A model generated the notes under the pieces. The model had not been told where the DNA came from. It did no database searches and saw only the letters and a list, made by a program, of their open reading frames with translations. DNA of 64,000 bases, taken from the NCBI RefSeq assembly GCF_006334915.2, contig NZ_VDMA02000001.1:434001-498000 (forward strand), written 5' to 3'. This stretch comes from Microbispora catharanthi. GTDB lineage: Bacteria > Actinomycetota > Actinomycetes > Streptosporangiales > Streptosporangiaceae. Of the stretch, positions 1-7,677 are shown piece by piece; positions within the stretch are counted from its first letter, which is position 1; each line of letters opens with the position of its first letter. The translations under genes were made by a program, and so were the position numbers.

Positions 1-843
1 CGCCTCGTCCAGGACACCGGCGAACGACTGGAACACGTGCGGCACGTCGGCGGTGATGTCCAGGATGACATCCACTCCGGCCGCCCTGGCGCGCGCGGCC
101 AGGCGCGTGGAGTCGTCCAGCAGGATCTCATTGGTGCCCACCTGGAGCAGCATCGGGGGGAAGCCGGTCAGATCGGCGAGGACGGCCGGGCTGAGCAGGG
201 GCTGGTGCGGGTCGGCTCCGGCGAGGTACATGGCCCCGGTGTGTTCGACCGCCTCACGGGTGAAGATCGGGTCGAGTCCTTCCTTGGTGTCCATGCTCTC
301 GCCCGTCCGGGTGGCGTCGAGGCCCGGAGAGAACGCCACGATGGCGGCGGGCAGCGGAAGACCCGCGTCGCGGGCGGCGAGGCAGGTGGTGACGGTGAGG
401 CCGCCGCCCGCGGAGTCGCCGACGAACGCGATCGTCGAGGGATCTCTGCCGCTGTCGAGGAGGGCGCGGTAAGCGCCCAGGGTGTCTTCGATCGCGGCCG
501 GGAACGGATGCTCGGGGGCAAGCCGATAGTCCACCGAGTAGGCCCCGAAGCCAGTCTTGGCCACCAGGTTTCCCGTCAGCGACAGGGCCGTCTCAGGAGA
601 GCCGAAAACCCAGCCGCCGCCGTGGAAGTACAGGATCGTCCCGGCGCGGCGCCCGTCGTCCGGCTCGACATGCAGTGCGGGCCGGGCGCCCAGCGTCGTC
701 TGCGTGACGCGGATGTCGCCGGGCACGATCATCTGGGCCATCATCGCCTTGAATCCGGCTCGGATCGCCTCGACCGAACGGGGGCCACCGGGCCGGGGCT
801 GTCGCATCATCGCGTCGATCTGAGCGCGCTGCTCCTTGCTCAT
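1..843 (-). CDS. alpha/beta hydrolase, HSL (hormone-sensitive lipase) family, 3' end outside window
   Basis: Read on the minus strand from the ATG at 843, which has a GGGAG ribosome site 7 bases upstream; 281 codons are visible and the gene runs off the left edge. The oxyanion motif HGGGW lies at residues 74-78 and the nucleophile elbow GDSAG at 142-146, with a catalytic His candidate in a VPHVFQ motif near the visible end. This is the order of an HSL-family esterase, presumably cytosolic and acting on small acyl esters. It resembles the C-terminal third of the neighbouring fusion protein (both have a YLAGA stretch and a PP-LLL-VGT-E-LLDD stretch), so the two may be old duplicates. Substrate unknown. 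Confidence 0.88.
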   Translation of the reverse strand, partial: MSKEQRAQIDAMMRQPRPGGPRSVEAIRAGFKAMMAQMIVPGDIRVTQTTLGARPALHVEPDDGRRAGTILYFHGGGWVFGSPETALSLTGNLVAKTGFGAYSVDYRLAPEHPFPAAIEDTLGAYRALLDSGRDPSTIAFVGDSAGGGLTVTTCLAARDAGLPLPAAIVAFSPGLDATRTGESMDTKEGLDPIFTREAVEHTGAMYLAGADPHQPLLSPAVLADLTGFPPMLLQVGTNEILLDDSTRLAARARAAGVDVILDITADVPHVFQSFAGVLDEA

Positions 844-1060
844 GGGTGTACTCCCGCCGTAAGTAGCTTCCACTGCACTATATTCCTTGGAAACTATATC
901 GAGCGGTGACATGGTCGGTCTCCCGGGCTTCTTCTTCAACCCCGCAAGAGACCTGGGTCCCGAGGTGACCGCCCGAGCAGCCGCGATTCTCGAACGTCCA
1001 TCTCGGGATGGGACGCTGAGCCGTGTTCTGCTCGGGCGATCAGGGGCGTCTATGCGCTGA

Positions 1061-2788
1061 TCAGCGCGACCTCGTGCCCCCTGCCCGGGTTTCAGCGACC
1101 CAGTCGGTGAGGCGGCGCAGGAACGTCAAGGCGATGGGGGGTGGGTCCTGTGCCATCACGCTCGCGTGAAACGCGTGCGGCATGCCCTCATACAGGTCGA
1201 GGGTCACGTCGACGCCGGCGGCCGAGGCGGCTGCGGCGAAGCGACGGGTGTCGTCCAGCAGCACCTCTGCGGTGCCGGCCACGAGCAGGAGCGGAGGCAG
1301 GCCGTGCAGATCGCCGTGCAGCGGAGACTGAGGAGCCTGATCGGCGCGGGCCCCCGCCAGATACTGGGCGGTGACGTGTTCGGCGACACGGCGGTTGATC
1401 ACATCCCGGCCGTCGTTGGTGTCCAGGGATTGGCTGGACAGGGTCAGATCGGTCAGCGGGGAAACCGCGACGGCCGCGCCGGGTAGGGGATCGCCCGCTT
1501 GCCTGAGCGCCAGCAGTGCCGACAGGACGAGCGTGCCACCCGACGACTCGCCGCACACGATGATGCGATCGGCGGGAACTCCTTGCTCCAGCAGGCTCCG
1601 GTAGACGGCCACGACGTCGTCCAAGGCGGCGGGATACGGATGGGCGGGGGCCAGGCGCTGGTCCACCCTGAACGCGGGACGCCGGGTGGCCTGAGACAGG
1701 CGGCAGGCCATGAGAGGCTCCAGCGTCGGCTGGGAATGTTCGAAGCCGCCTCCGTGCACGTACAGCGTGACGCCGTCCTCGGTGGCCGACCCTCCGGCGG
1801 CGCTGACCCACTGTCCTGGTACGCCTCCGGTATGAGCGAGCGCGGGCCTCACGTCGGCGGCGAGCGCCGGGGTGCGGGTGACCAGAGCCCGGATCGTGGC
1901 CGTCACGGCAGCGTGGTCGTCGGAGGTGGCGGGGATGCGCGTGACGTTCAGATGATCCTCGTGCCGGGGCGGCAGTGCGTTCAACAGGGGGACCAGGTGC
2001 CGTTCTTCATAGGAGAGATGGTTTTCGATCTGCGCGACGAGCCGGTCCACCTCGGTCAGCAGGTCGGCCGGTCCCGCTGAGAGCAGCTTCTGCAGGTCGT
2101 CGAGGAGGTGGTCCAGGACCGCGTGCTCGGCGTGCAGACGGTCGAGGACCGCGTCGAGTTCGGGGTGGCGGTCACGCAGGTGCGGAAACAGCTGGCCGCT
2201 TTCCGCGGTGTGGTGGTGGCGCAGCCCACCGCACACGGCCAGGCAATTGACCCGCAACTGCGCGCCCACACGCGGGCCCGAGACGGCGGCGTCGGCGCGG
2301 ATCAGGGCCAGTTCCCGCCGGAAGCCGTCGTGGATCGCCTTAAGCACCTCGCCTTCCGGAAAGTCCGGGAGGGAACCGGAGAGCGGAGTCAACGCGACGA
2401 CGGGCAGGACGCGGCCGGACTTCGCCTGATAGCCGGCCCAGCCGGAGTCCGCTTCCACCGCACGGGCGAAGAGCCGCTCGCGTTCCTCGCCTTCCAGAAC
2501 AGCGGCCTCGGCCTCGATCGTGAAGACGCCTGTCTCCACGGTGACGTGGGGGTCGGCACGCACATTGTGATACCAGGCCGGGTGGTGTGGCGCACCGCCG
2601 GCCGAGGCGATGACCAGCATGCGACCCCCCTCGTCATGCAGGTAGCCGAGGGGGACGGTGTGGCGGACTCCCGAGCGGGCGCCGGTGGTGGTCAGGAGGA
2701 GCAGCCTGGCTCCCTCGAAAGGGCCGCCCACTTTTCCGCGGTTCGCGCGGAATTCCTGAATGATCTGCTGATTGAAGTCGTACGGCAT
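1061..2788 (-). CDS. three-domain fusion: deazaflavin-type nitroreductase, hemerythrin-like domain, HSL-type alpha/beta hydrolase
   Basis: One uninterrupted frame of 575 codons from the ATG at 2788 (preceded by AAAGCAGAG; an ATG 24 bases upstream at 2812 has no ribosome site). Residues 1-140 match the Ddn/DUF385 family (FRANRGKVGG, TTGARSG, HHPAWYHN), whose members use F420 or related cofactors to reduce nitro or quinone compounds. Residues about 145-285 form a helical HHE/hemerythrin-like domain with candidate di-iron ligands H191-H193, H203, H222, H257 and E261/E262. Residues 300-575 are an esterase with HGGG at 345-348, GESSG at 413-417 and MPHAFH near the end. Ddn-hemerythrin fusions occur in actinomycetes as far as I know; the attached esterase is unusual. 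No frameshift is visible, so it may be a real trifunctional protein or a recent in-frame fusion. Confidence 0.85.
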   Translation of the reverse strand: MPYDFNQQIIQEFRANRGKVGGPFEGARLLLLTTTGARSGVRHTVPLGYLHDEGGRMLVIASAGGAPHHPAWYHNVRADPHVTVETGVFTIEAEAAVLEGEERERLFARAVEADSGWAGYQAKSGRVLPVVALTPLSGSLPDFPEGEVLKAIHDGFRRELALIRADAAVSGPRVGAQLRVNCLAVCGGLRHHHTAESGQLFPHLRDRHPELDAVLDRLHAEHAVLDHLLDDLQKLLSAGPADLLTEVDRLVAQIENHLSYEERHLVPLLNALPPRHEDHLNVTRIPATSDDHAAVTATIRALVTRTPALAADVRPALAHTGGVPGQWVSAAGGSATEDGVTLYVHGGGFEHSQPTLEPLMACRLSQATRRPAFRVDQRLAPAHPYPAALDDVVAVYRSLLEQGVPADRIIVCGESSGGTLVLSALLALRQAGDPLPGAAVAVSPLTDLTLSSQSLDTNDGRDVINRRVAEHVTAQYLAGARADQAPQSPLHGDLHGLPPLLLVAGTAEVLLDDTRRFAAAASAAGVDVTLDLYEGMPHAFHASVMAQDPPPIALTFLRRLTDWVAETRAGGTRSR

Positions 2789-3297
2789 TCTCTGCTTTCT
2801 TGTTTCGGGCATGGCGAATCGACCGCGTCGCCCAATGAGGGCCCGCGGTTATGAATGAATGACGGAAACGCGCACGGCAAAGGGGCGGTACGGCGGCGAT
2901 TTCGCCGACGCCGAGGGGTCTGCCGATACGCGGGCGCGCCGATACGCGGGAAGAAGAATTCCGAATCAGGAGGTCGGAGATGCGGCGGGCCTCGCGCCCG
3001 CCCGGCCCTCACGCCGTGGCCGGGTGCCTCACTCGCTTGTGGCCCATGGCCGACCCGGCAGTCATGGTTTTCACGTTATCGTCACCTCAGGAACGTGGCA
3101 ACACCACATCTGTACCCATTCGTGACGCGGTGGGGGAGGAGCCCTGCCTTGCGAGATCCGTGATAAGTTCGCCATCGCCGCGCATCGCTGCGAACTAAGG
3201 AGGTGAGACCGATCAACGCTGTGACAGGTCGGGGCTCCCTCCTTCGCATGGCCTAGGGGAGTGCCCGCAGTAGGCATTCCGAAAGGCGTGAATCGCA
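2789..3297. promoter_or_regulatory. intergenic region with hairpin, strong Shine-Dalgarno and mini-ORF ahead of the 3298 hydrolase
   Basis: About 500 bases without a convincing gene. At 3166-3172 and 3190-3196 there is a 7-bp inverted repeat (AGTTCGC/GCGAACT). It is followed directly by AAGGAGGTGA, a near-perfect anti-16S match, around 3198-3207. A GTG at 3221 then opens an 11-codon frame ending at 3256. It could be a leader peptide upstream of the hydrolase gene or a chance site; the spacing of 13 bases between the site and the GTG is long. Confidence 0.35.
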
Positions 3298-4053
3298 TTG
3301 CGCTTCATCTCTGAGACGTCGTCCGACGGCGTCCGCGAACAACTCTTCACCCTCGATGAGGTCCCTGGCGCGCTCTGGACGCCGGAAGGCGCCGCCGGTG
3401 CTCGTCCCCTCATCCTGATGGGACACGGCGGCGGCCGGCACAAGAAGGACCCCGACGTCGTGGCCTGGGCGCGTCGCTTCGTGGTCGAGTGTGGTTTCGC
3501 GGTGGCCGCGGTGGACGTGCCCGGCCACGGCGACCGGCCGAAGGACGAGAGGTACGACAAGATCGCGATCGAGAACCAGGCTCGTGTGGCGGCCGGGGAG
3601 GAGCCGGCTCCGCTGATCGCCGGTTTTCAGGCGCTCGTGGCTCGCCAGACCGTCCCGGAGTGGCGGGCGGCGCTGACGGCGCTCCAGCGTCTTGAGCACG
3701 TGGGCGTCGGCCCGGTGGGCTACTGGGGTGTGTCGTTGGGGTGCGGGCTCGGCGTTCCGTTCGTCGCGGCCGAACCCCGGGTCCGTGCGGCGGTGCTGGG
3801 CCTGGGCGGGGCGCTGGCAGCGGCCGAGGCCGCGGCGCGGATCACCGTGCCGGTGGAGTTCCTGCTGCAGTGGGACGACGAGCGGGTGCCGCGGGCCCAG
3901 GGCTTGGCACTGTTCGACGCCCTGGCCTCGGTCGAGAAGACGCTGCACGCCAACCCCGGCAAGCATGGGGAGATCCCCGAGTTCGAGACCGACAGCACCC
4001 TACGGTTCTTCGAACGGCACCTCGGTCAGGGCCGCCGCCTCGACACTCCTTGA
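3298..4053 (+). CDS. alpha/beta hydrolase, dienelactone-hydrolase-like
   Basis: A protein of 251 residues starting at TTG 3298, with GAAAGG about 11 bases upstream; no ATG or GTG in this frame fits better. It shows an HGGG motif near residue 44, a GVSLG nucleophile elbow near 147 (Ser nucleophile), an acidic residue in the QWDDERVP segment, and a catalytic His candidate in GKHGEIPEF near 223. This is the layout of dienelactone-hydrolase-type or BAAT-type small esterases, presumably cytosolic. It has no co-directional partner close by, and a strong hairpin follows at 4157-4195. Substrate cannot be inferred. Confidence 0.82.
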   Translation: MRFISETSSDGVREQLFTLDEVPGALWTPEGAAGARPLILMGHGGGRHKKDPDVVAWARRFVVECGFAVAAVDVPGHGDRPKDERYDKIAIENQARVAAGEEPAPLIAGFQALVARQTVPEWRAALTALQRLEHVGVGPVGYWGVSLGCGLGVPFVAAEPRVRAAVLGLGGALAAAEAAARITVPVEFLLQWDDERVPRAQGLALFDALASVEKTLHANPGKHGEIPEFETDSTLRFFERHLGQGRRLDTP

Positions 4054-4156
4054 TCAGATAGGCAAGCGGGGGAGCGTTGTGCCGGCGATCTGGATCGGCC
4101 GAGGGGACCGAGATCACCGGAGCGAGCCGGCCGGGCCGCAGATAGATAGCCAAGGT

Positions 4157-4195
4157 GTTCGCACCGCATGCCCGGCATCCTCATGCGGTGCGAAC
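4157..4195. terminator. perfect 14-bp hairpin, probable terminator
   Basis: GTTCGCACCGCATG (4157-4170) and its exact complement (4182-4195) enclose an 11-base loop. It lies about 100 bases after the hydrolase stop. No U-tract follows, which is common in actinomycete terminators. Confidence 0.55.
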
Positions 4196-4234
4196 AGCTG
4201 CGGGGTCATCGACAGAGAGACCGAACATGACCGT

Positions 4235-4270
4235 CCATACCAGACAGAATTCACCTTCTGTCCGGTATGG
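4235..4270. promoter_or_regulatory. near-perfect inverted repeat, candidate operator upstream of the VOC gene
   Basis: CCATACCAGACAGA (4235-4248) pairs with TCTGTCCGGTATGG (4257-4270) with one mismatch and an 8-base AT-rich centre. Its size and AT-rich centre suggest a repressor site more than a terminator. It sits 160 bases ahead of the gene at 4431, and no regulator gene is adjacent. Confidence 0.45.
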
Positions 4271-4430
4271 GAGTGAATAGGGGTCTTTGTCGTATCAGAG
4301 GAGGGGTGGGCGCCCGGGGGTGACGGCCAGAAGCAAGATCTTGAGATCCGGGGTGTCGAGAATCTGGCGCCGGCTCCGTCTCAGGTACGCCAGTGGCCAC
4401 GACGGGCCCGCGCGACAAAGGAGGACCACC

Positions 4431-4871
4431 ATGACGATTCAGCGGATGGACAACGTCGGCATTGTCGTCGACGACCTTGAGGCCGCCATTGCGTTCTTCG
4501 TAGAACTCGGCATGGAGCTGGAGGGTAAGGGCCGGATCGAGGGGCGTTGGGCGGCACGTCTCGTCGGGCTCGACGACCAACGAGTCGACGTCGCGATGAT
4601 GCGGACCCCGGACGGCCATGGGCGAATCGAGCTGGCGAAGTACCACAGGCCGACGGCGATCAGCGGCGTGCCGGAGGACGCCCCGGCGAACACGCTGGGC
4701 ATTCGCCGCATCATGTTCGCCGTCGACGACATCGACGACGTCATCGCCCGCCTGCGCACCCGGGGCGCCGAACTCGTCGGCGAGGTGGCGCAGTACAAGG
4801 ACGCCTACCGGCTCTGCTACATCCGCGGCCCCGAGGGCATCGTCGTCGCGCTGGCCGAGCAGATCGACTGA
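4431..4871 (+). CDS. VOC-fold (glyoxalase/bleomycin-resistance) protein
   Basis: Starts at ATG 4431 with a strong AAAGGAGG site 7 bases upstream; 146 residues. The opening IQRMDNVGIVVDDLEAA strand-helix, the central RRIMFAVDDIDDVIA repeat and the closing YIRGPEGIVVALAEQ strand are the paired beta-alpha-beta units of a VOC metalloenzyme. Members isomerise, cleave or conjugate small molecules or bind drugs. Metal-ligand positions look present (H/E-type residues such as the Glu near the end) but the substrate cannot be read. The longer frame upstream of 4431 is not needed and lacks a start signal. An inverted repeat at 4235-4270 may control it. Confidence 0.85.
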   Translation: MTIQRMDNVGIVVDDLEAAIAFFVELGMELEGKGRIEGRWAARLVGLDDQRVDVAMMRTPDGHGRIELAKYHRPTAISGVPEDAPANTLGIRRIMFAVDDIDDVIARLRTRGAELVGEVAQYKDAYRLCYIRGPEGIVVALAEQID

Positions 4872-5089
4872 CGACCCCGTCGCGGCAACAGCACAGAGAT
4901 GGTGTCACGTGCACCTCGAAGGGCGTTCCGAAACCCCAGGCCATCCGCCCTTTGAGGCCCCTTCCGGCATTGCTCGATAATGAACATTATGTCAAGTTGG
5001 CCTCTTCGGCCACTCCTCTCCGCTCTGGCGAATGCCGGCGACTCGCCAAGCGGACCGCGTTCAGGCCGGCCAGGGAGACAAAGCACAGC

Positions 5090-5701
5090 ATGAGGACGAT
5101 CGTTGCTCCGTATGGGCGTTGGGAACCGGCGACGCCTGCGCAAGTCGCCTCGCTCCTTTCCGCGATGCCGTGTCCATGGTGGGTCGCCGGCGGGTTCGCT
5201 ATCGAACTCGCCGTCGGCCATCACATCCGTGATCACGGGGACGTCGCCGTGGTGATGCTGCGCCCGGATCAGCACCACCTCTGCGGCGCCCTGCGTGGCT
5301 GGGAGTATTGGGCGGCCGACCCACCGGGTGTCCTGCGTCCCTGGGAGCCCACGGAAAGCCTTGCTGGTCCCGTACACGACATCTGGTGCCGCCCCGGGCC
5401 CGATGAACCGTGGCGGATCCAGGTGATCCTCGATGAGACGAGCAACGGCCAGTGGGTATCGCAACGAGATCCCGGCATCCGCCGCGCAATGGCCGAAATC
5501 GGGAAGATCAGCTCGGACGGTATCCCCTACCTCGCGCCCGAGATCCAGCTGTTCTACAAGGCCAAGCAACCTCGGCCGAAGGACCAGATCGACTTTCTCG
5601 CGGTCCTGCCCCACCTCGCCACGTCACAACGACGTTGGCTCAGCGAAGCCCTGACACACAGTTTCGGCACGCACCCCTGGCTTGATCAGCTCGCGTGCTA
5701 G
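5090..5701 (+). CDS. nucleotidyltransferase-fold protein resembling aminoglycoside 2''-adenylyltransferases, catalytic Asp pair incomplete
   Basis: 203 residues from ATG 5090 (GGGA about 13 bases upstream). The segment PCPWWVAGGFAIELAVG near residues 27-44 is the GG-containing start of the ANT(2'')-type nucleotidyltransferase fold. It is followed by HIRDHGDVAVVMLRPDQ. Relatives that I know read D-x-D here; this one reads D-V-A, so the second metal-binding Asp is missing. The rest (a W-rich middle and a KAKQPRPKDQIDFLAVLPHL segment) matches the family. It may be a non-catalytic relative or may use another acid; antibiotic resistance should not be assumed. No operon partner. Confidence 0.7.
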   Translation: MRTIVAPYGRWEPATPAQVASLLSAMPCPWWVAGGFAIELAVGHHIRDHGDVAVVMLRPDQHHLCGALRGWEYWAADPPGVLRPWEPTESLAGPVHDIWCRPGPDEPWRIQVILDETSNGQWVSQRDPGIRRAMAEIGKISSDGIPYLAPEIQLFYKAKQPRPKDQIDFLAVLPHLATSQRRWLSEALTHSFGTHPWLDQLAC

Positions 5702-6385
5702 CCCGGGCGCGATCGGCAACCTCTGCACGTCCACCCGCACGTCGCGCAGTGGGGTTGGGCGCGACGGTCGTCGTCACCATTGCACCGGAGGACATCGGGG
5801 CCGACGACGAGTTCAGCGGCGAGCGACTACTCCCCCTGTTGCCTATAACTGATCGCTCGTGGGCGATCCGGGACAATCCGATTCACCAGCGTCCGCGTGC
5901 CTGCGCGAGGCCGGTGCGCACGAGGAGGATCCGGTGCCGGTGCGGCACCCCTCGGTGCGAGTGGCGGATCCGGCGACTACAGCGTGACCACACCCCTCTC
6001 CCCCGCTGTTCAGCCGCTCGCGCCCGCGTGCATGAGCGCGACGTACCCCTCCTCCAGCGAAGGCTGACCGGTACGGCGCGAGGTGCCGGAGGTGGCCAGC
6101 GCCGCGCGCTTGGCGTCCCAGTCGGTGGGGACGCCGATGCGGGTAGTCATGAACGTGCAGCCAGTGGCGCCGAACCCACCATCCGATACGGTCCGATCGC
6201 TGCCCGGTAGGCGATCGCGGCCGGCGCAAATCGGGAGGTGGCGGCACGCCTAAGCCACGTGCTCGGCCTACACCCGATCGTCCGGTTTCACGTAGTCGGT
6301 GGTCGGAGGCGTCTAGTTAGTGGTGGGAGGCGTCGGCGGATAAGAGTGTTAACGGCAGCGGTACAACTGATCCTGGTCGGGGTGC
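5702..6385. other. gene-poor stretch
   Basis: About 680 bases in which no frame has consistent codon use. A short minus-strand frame from ATG 6150 (about 46 codons, ending near 6013) has no ribosome site and no recognisable relatives. I see no transposon ends or RNA gene. Confidence 0.5.
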
Positions 6386-6600
6386 TAGGCTGCCGTTCGT
6401 TCAGTATTGGATCGGCGTGGGAGGGAGGTGAGGTTTGATGACCGCGGTGAAGACCGCTGCCATGCGCAGCGCCCGGACCAACCTCACGTCCCGGGCCCCG
6501 GTCTGACCTACTTCTTCCCCCAGCCTTGAGCCATCGGGCTCGCCTGGCGGGGTGATGTCCGCGTCTCGTCGGGGCCCCTTCTCCGCAAGGGTCTCTCACG
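6386..6600 (+). promoter_or_regulatory. rsgA leader: promoter, leader peptide and competing hairpins (candidate translational attenuator)
   Basis: TAGGCT at 6386-6391 is a likely -10. A 22-codon leader frame starts at ATG 6438. GTGAGGTT over the leader's own ribosome site (6429-6436) is exactly complementary to AACCTCAC inside the leader (6480-6487). GGGCCCC at the leader end (6493-6499) can pair with GGGGCCC at 6571-6577. CCCTT (6576-6580) can pair with AAGGG (6587-6591), the Shine-Dalgarno of rsgA, across a 6-base loop. These mutually exclusive pairings are what an erm-type attenuator needs. The function is inferred, not shown. Confidence 0.6.
6438..6506 (+). CDS. leader peptide upstream of rsgA, 22 residues
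   Basis: ATG 6438 follows GGGAGGTGAGG at 6423-6433 and reads MTAVKTAAMRSARTNLTSRA plus two residues to TGA 6504-6506. It contains a 5-bp stem with a GAAG loop near its start (GCGGT/ACCGC, 6443-6456). Its position and overlap with the pairing segments suggest that ribosome progress through it controls the rsgA start region. The peptide itself probably has no function after synthesis. Confidence 0.5.
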   Translation: MTAVKTAAMRSARTNLTSRAPV

Positions 6601-7677
6601 TTGTCATACACGTACACTGATCCATCCGGCCTGTCCCGGTATGGGTGGACCGGCGCACTCGACCAAACCTTCACCGAGCACTACGAAGCGGGCCTCGTAC
6701 CGGCCCGGATCTCCCGGGTCGATCGCGGCCTGTGCACGGCGATCACCACGTCGGGCCCGATGAGGGCCACGTTCGCCGCGCCGCACCGGCCCGACCCGCT
6801 CCTGACGCCCTGCACCGGCGACTGGGCCGCGTTGCGCCCGGGCGCCGAGCCGCACCTGGTGGCGCTGCTGCCGCGGCACAGCGCGATCGTGCGCTCGTCG
6901 GCGTCCAGGTCCTCCCGCGAACAGGTGCTCGCCGCCAACGTCGACATGGTCGTCATCGCCCTGTCCCTGGCCACGCCCCTGGACGCGGCCAAACTGGAGC
7001 GGCTGCTCGCCCTGGCCTGGGAGAGCGGGGCACAGCCGTTGATCGTCTTGACCAAGGCGGACCTGGCCCACGATCCCGAAGCCGTTCACGCCGAGGCCGA
7101 AGCGCTGGCACCCGGCGTGGACATCCTGGTCACCAGCGTCGCCACCGGTCACAACATCGACGTGCTGGCCGCGATGATGCACGGCACCACCGTGCTGCTC
7201 GGCCCCTCGGGCGCGGGCAAGTCCACCCTCGGCAACATGCTGCTCGGCGAGGAACTGCTGGCCACCGGCACGGTACGAGAGCAGGACGGCAAGGGCCGCC
7301 ACACCACCGTCCGCCGCGAGCTGCTCCCCCTGCCCGGCGGCGGGGTCCTCATCGACACGCCCGGCCTGCGCGGGATCAGCCTGCACGACGCCGCCGACGG
7401 CCTGGAGCAGGTCTTCGCCGAGATCGAAGAACTCGCCGCGTATTGCCGCTTCGGCGATTGCTCCCACGACACCGAGCCAGGATGTGCGGTGCAGGCCGCC
7501 ATCCAGGCGGGTGAACTGCCCGAACGTCGCCTGCGCAGCTACCACAAGCTGCAACGGGAGAACGCCTGGGCGGCCTCACGAACCGATGCCCGGCTGCGCG
7601 AAGAGCGCGTCAACCGGCAAAAGGCCATCACCGGTCACCTGCGTGCCACCTACAGGTTCCGGGACCAGCAGCCATGA
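6601..7677 (+). CDS. rsgA: ribosome small-subunit-dependent GTPase A
   Basis: 358 residues from TTG 6601, with AAGGG 9 bases upstream. It shows the circularly permuted GTPase order typical of RsgA/YjeQ: an N-terminal OB-like region, then G4 LTKAD (about residues 149-153), then the P-loop GPSGAGKST (201-209), then G3 DTPGLRG (about 252). A zinc knuckle with CRFGDCSHDTEPGC begins near 282, followed by a basic helical tail. RsgA proteins bind the 30S subunit and check late assembly. The elaborate leader suggests expression tied to translation stress, and this may be an accessory copy; the housekeeping rsgA would lie elsewhere. The ATGA at 7674 overlaps the next gene, implying coupling. Confidence 0.92.
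   Translation: MSYTYTDPSGLSRYGWTGALDQTFTEHYEAGLVPARISRVDRGLCTAITTSGPMRATFAAPHRPDPLLTPCTGDWAALRPGAEPHLVALLPRHSAIVRSSASRSSREQVLAANVDMVVIALSLATPLDAAKLERLLALAWESGAQPLIVLTKADLAHDPEAVHAEAEALAPGVDILVTSVATGHNIDVLAAMMHGTTVLLGPSGAGKSTLGNMLLGEELLATGTVREQDGKGRHTTVRRELLPLPGGGVLIDTPGLRGISLHDAADGLEQVFAEIEELAAYCRFGDCSHDTEPGCAVQAAIQAGELPERRLRSYHKLQRENAWAASRTDARLREERVNRQKAITGHLRATYRFRDQQP

Noticed and set aside
37..909. Long plus-strand frame of 290 codons
   Set aside because: It is the antisense shadow of the HSL esterase, whose minus-strand frame has HGGG and GDSAG motifs.
6013..6150. Minus-strand 46-codon frame starting MTTRIGVPTDW
   Set aside because: No ribosome site, neighbours or known relatives; noted only within the gene-poor stretch.
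5843..6247. Minus-strand 134-codon frame
   Set aside because: Arg/Gly/Ser-rich text without domain, start signal or third-position bias; treated as non-coding.
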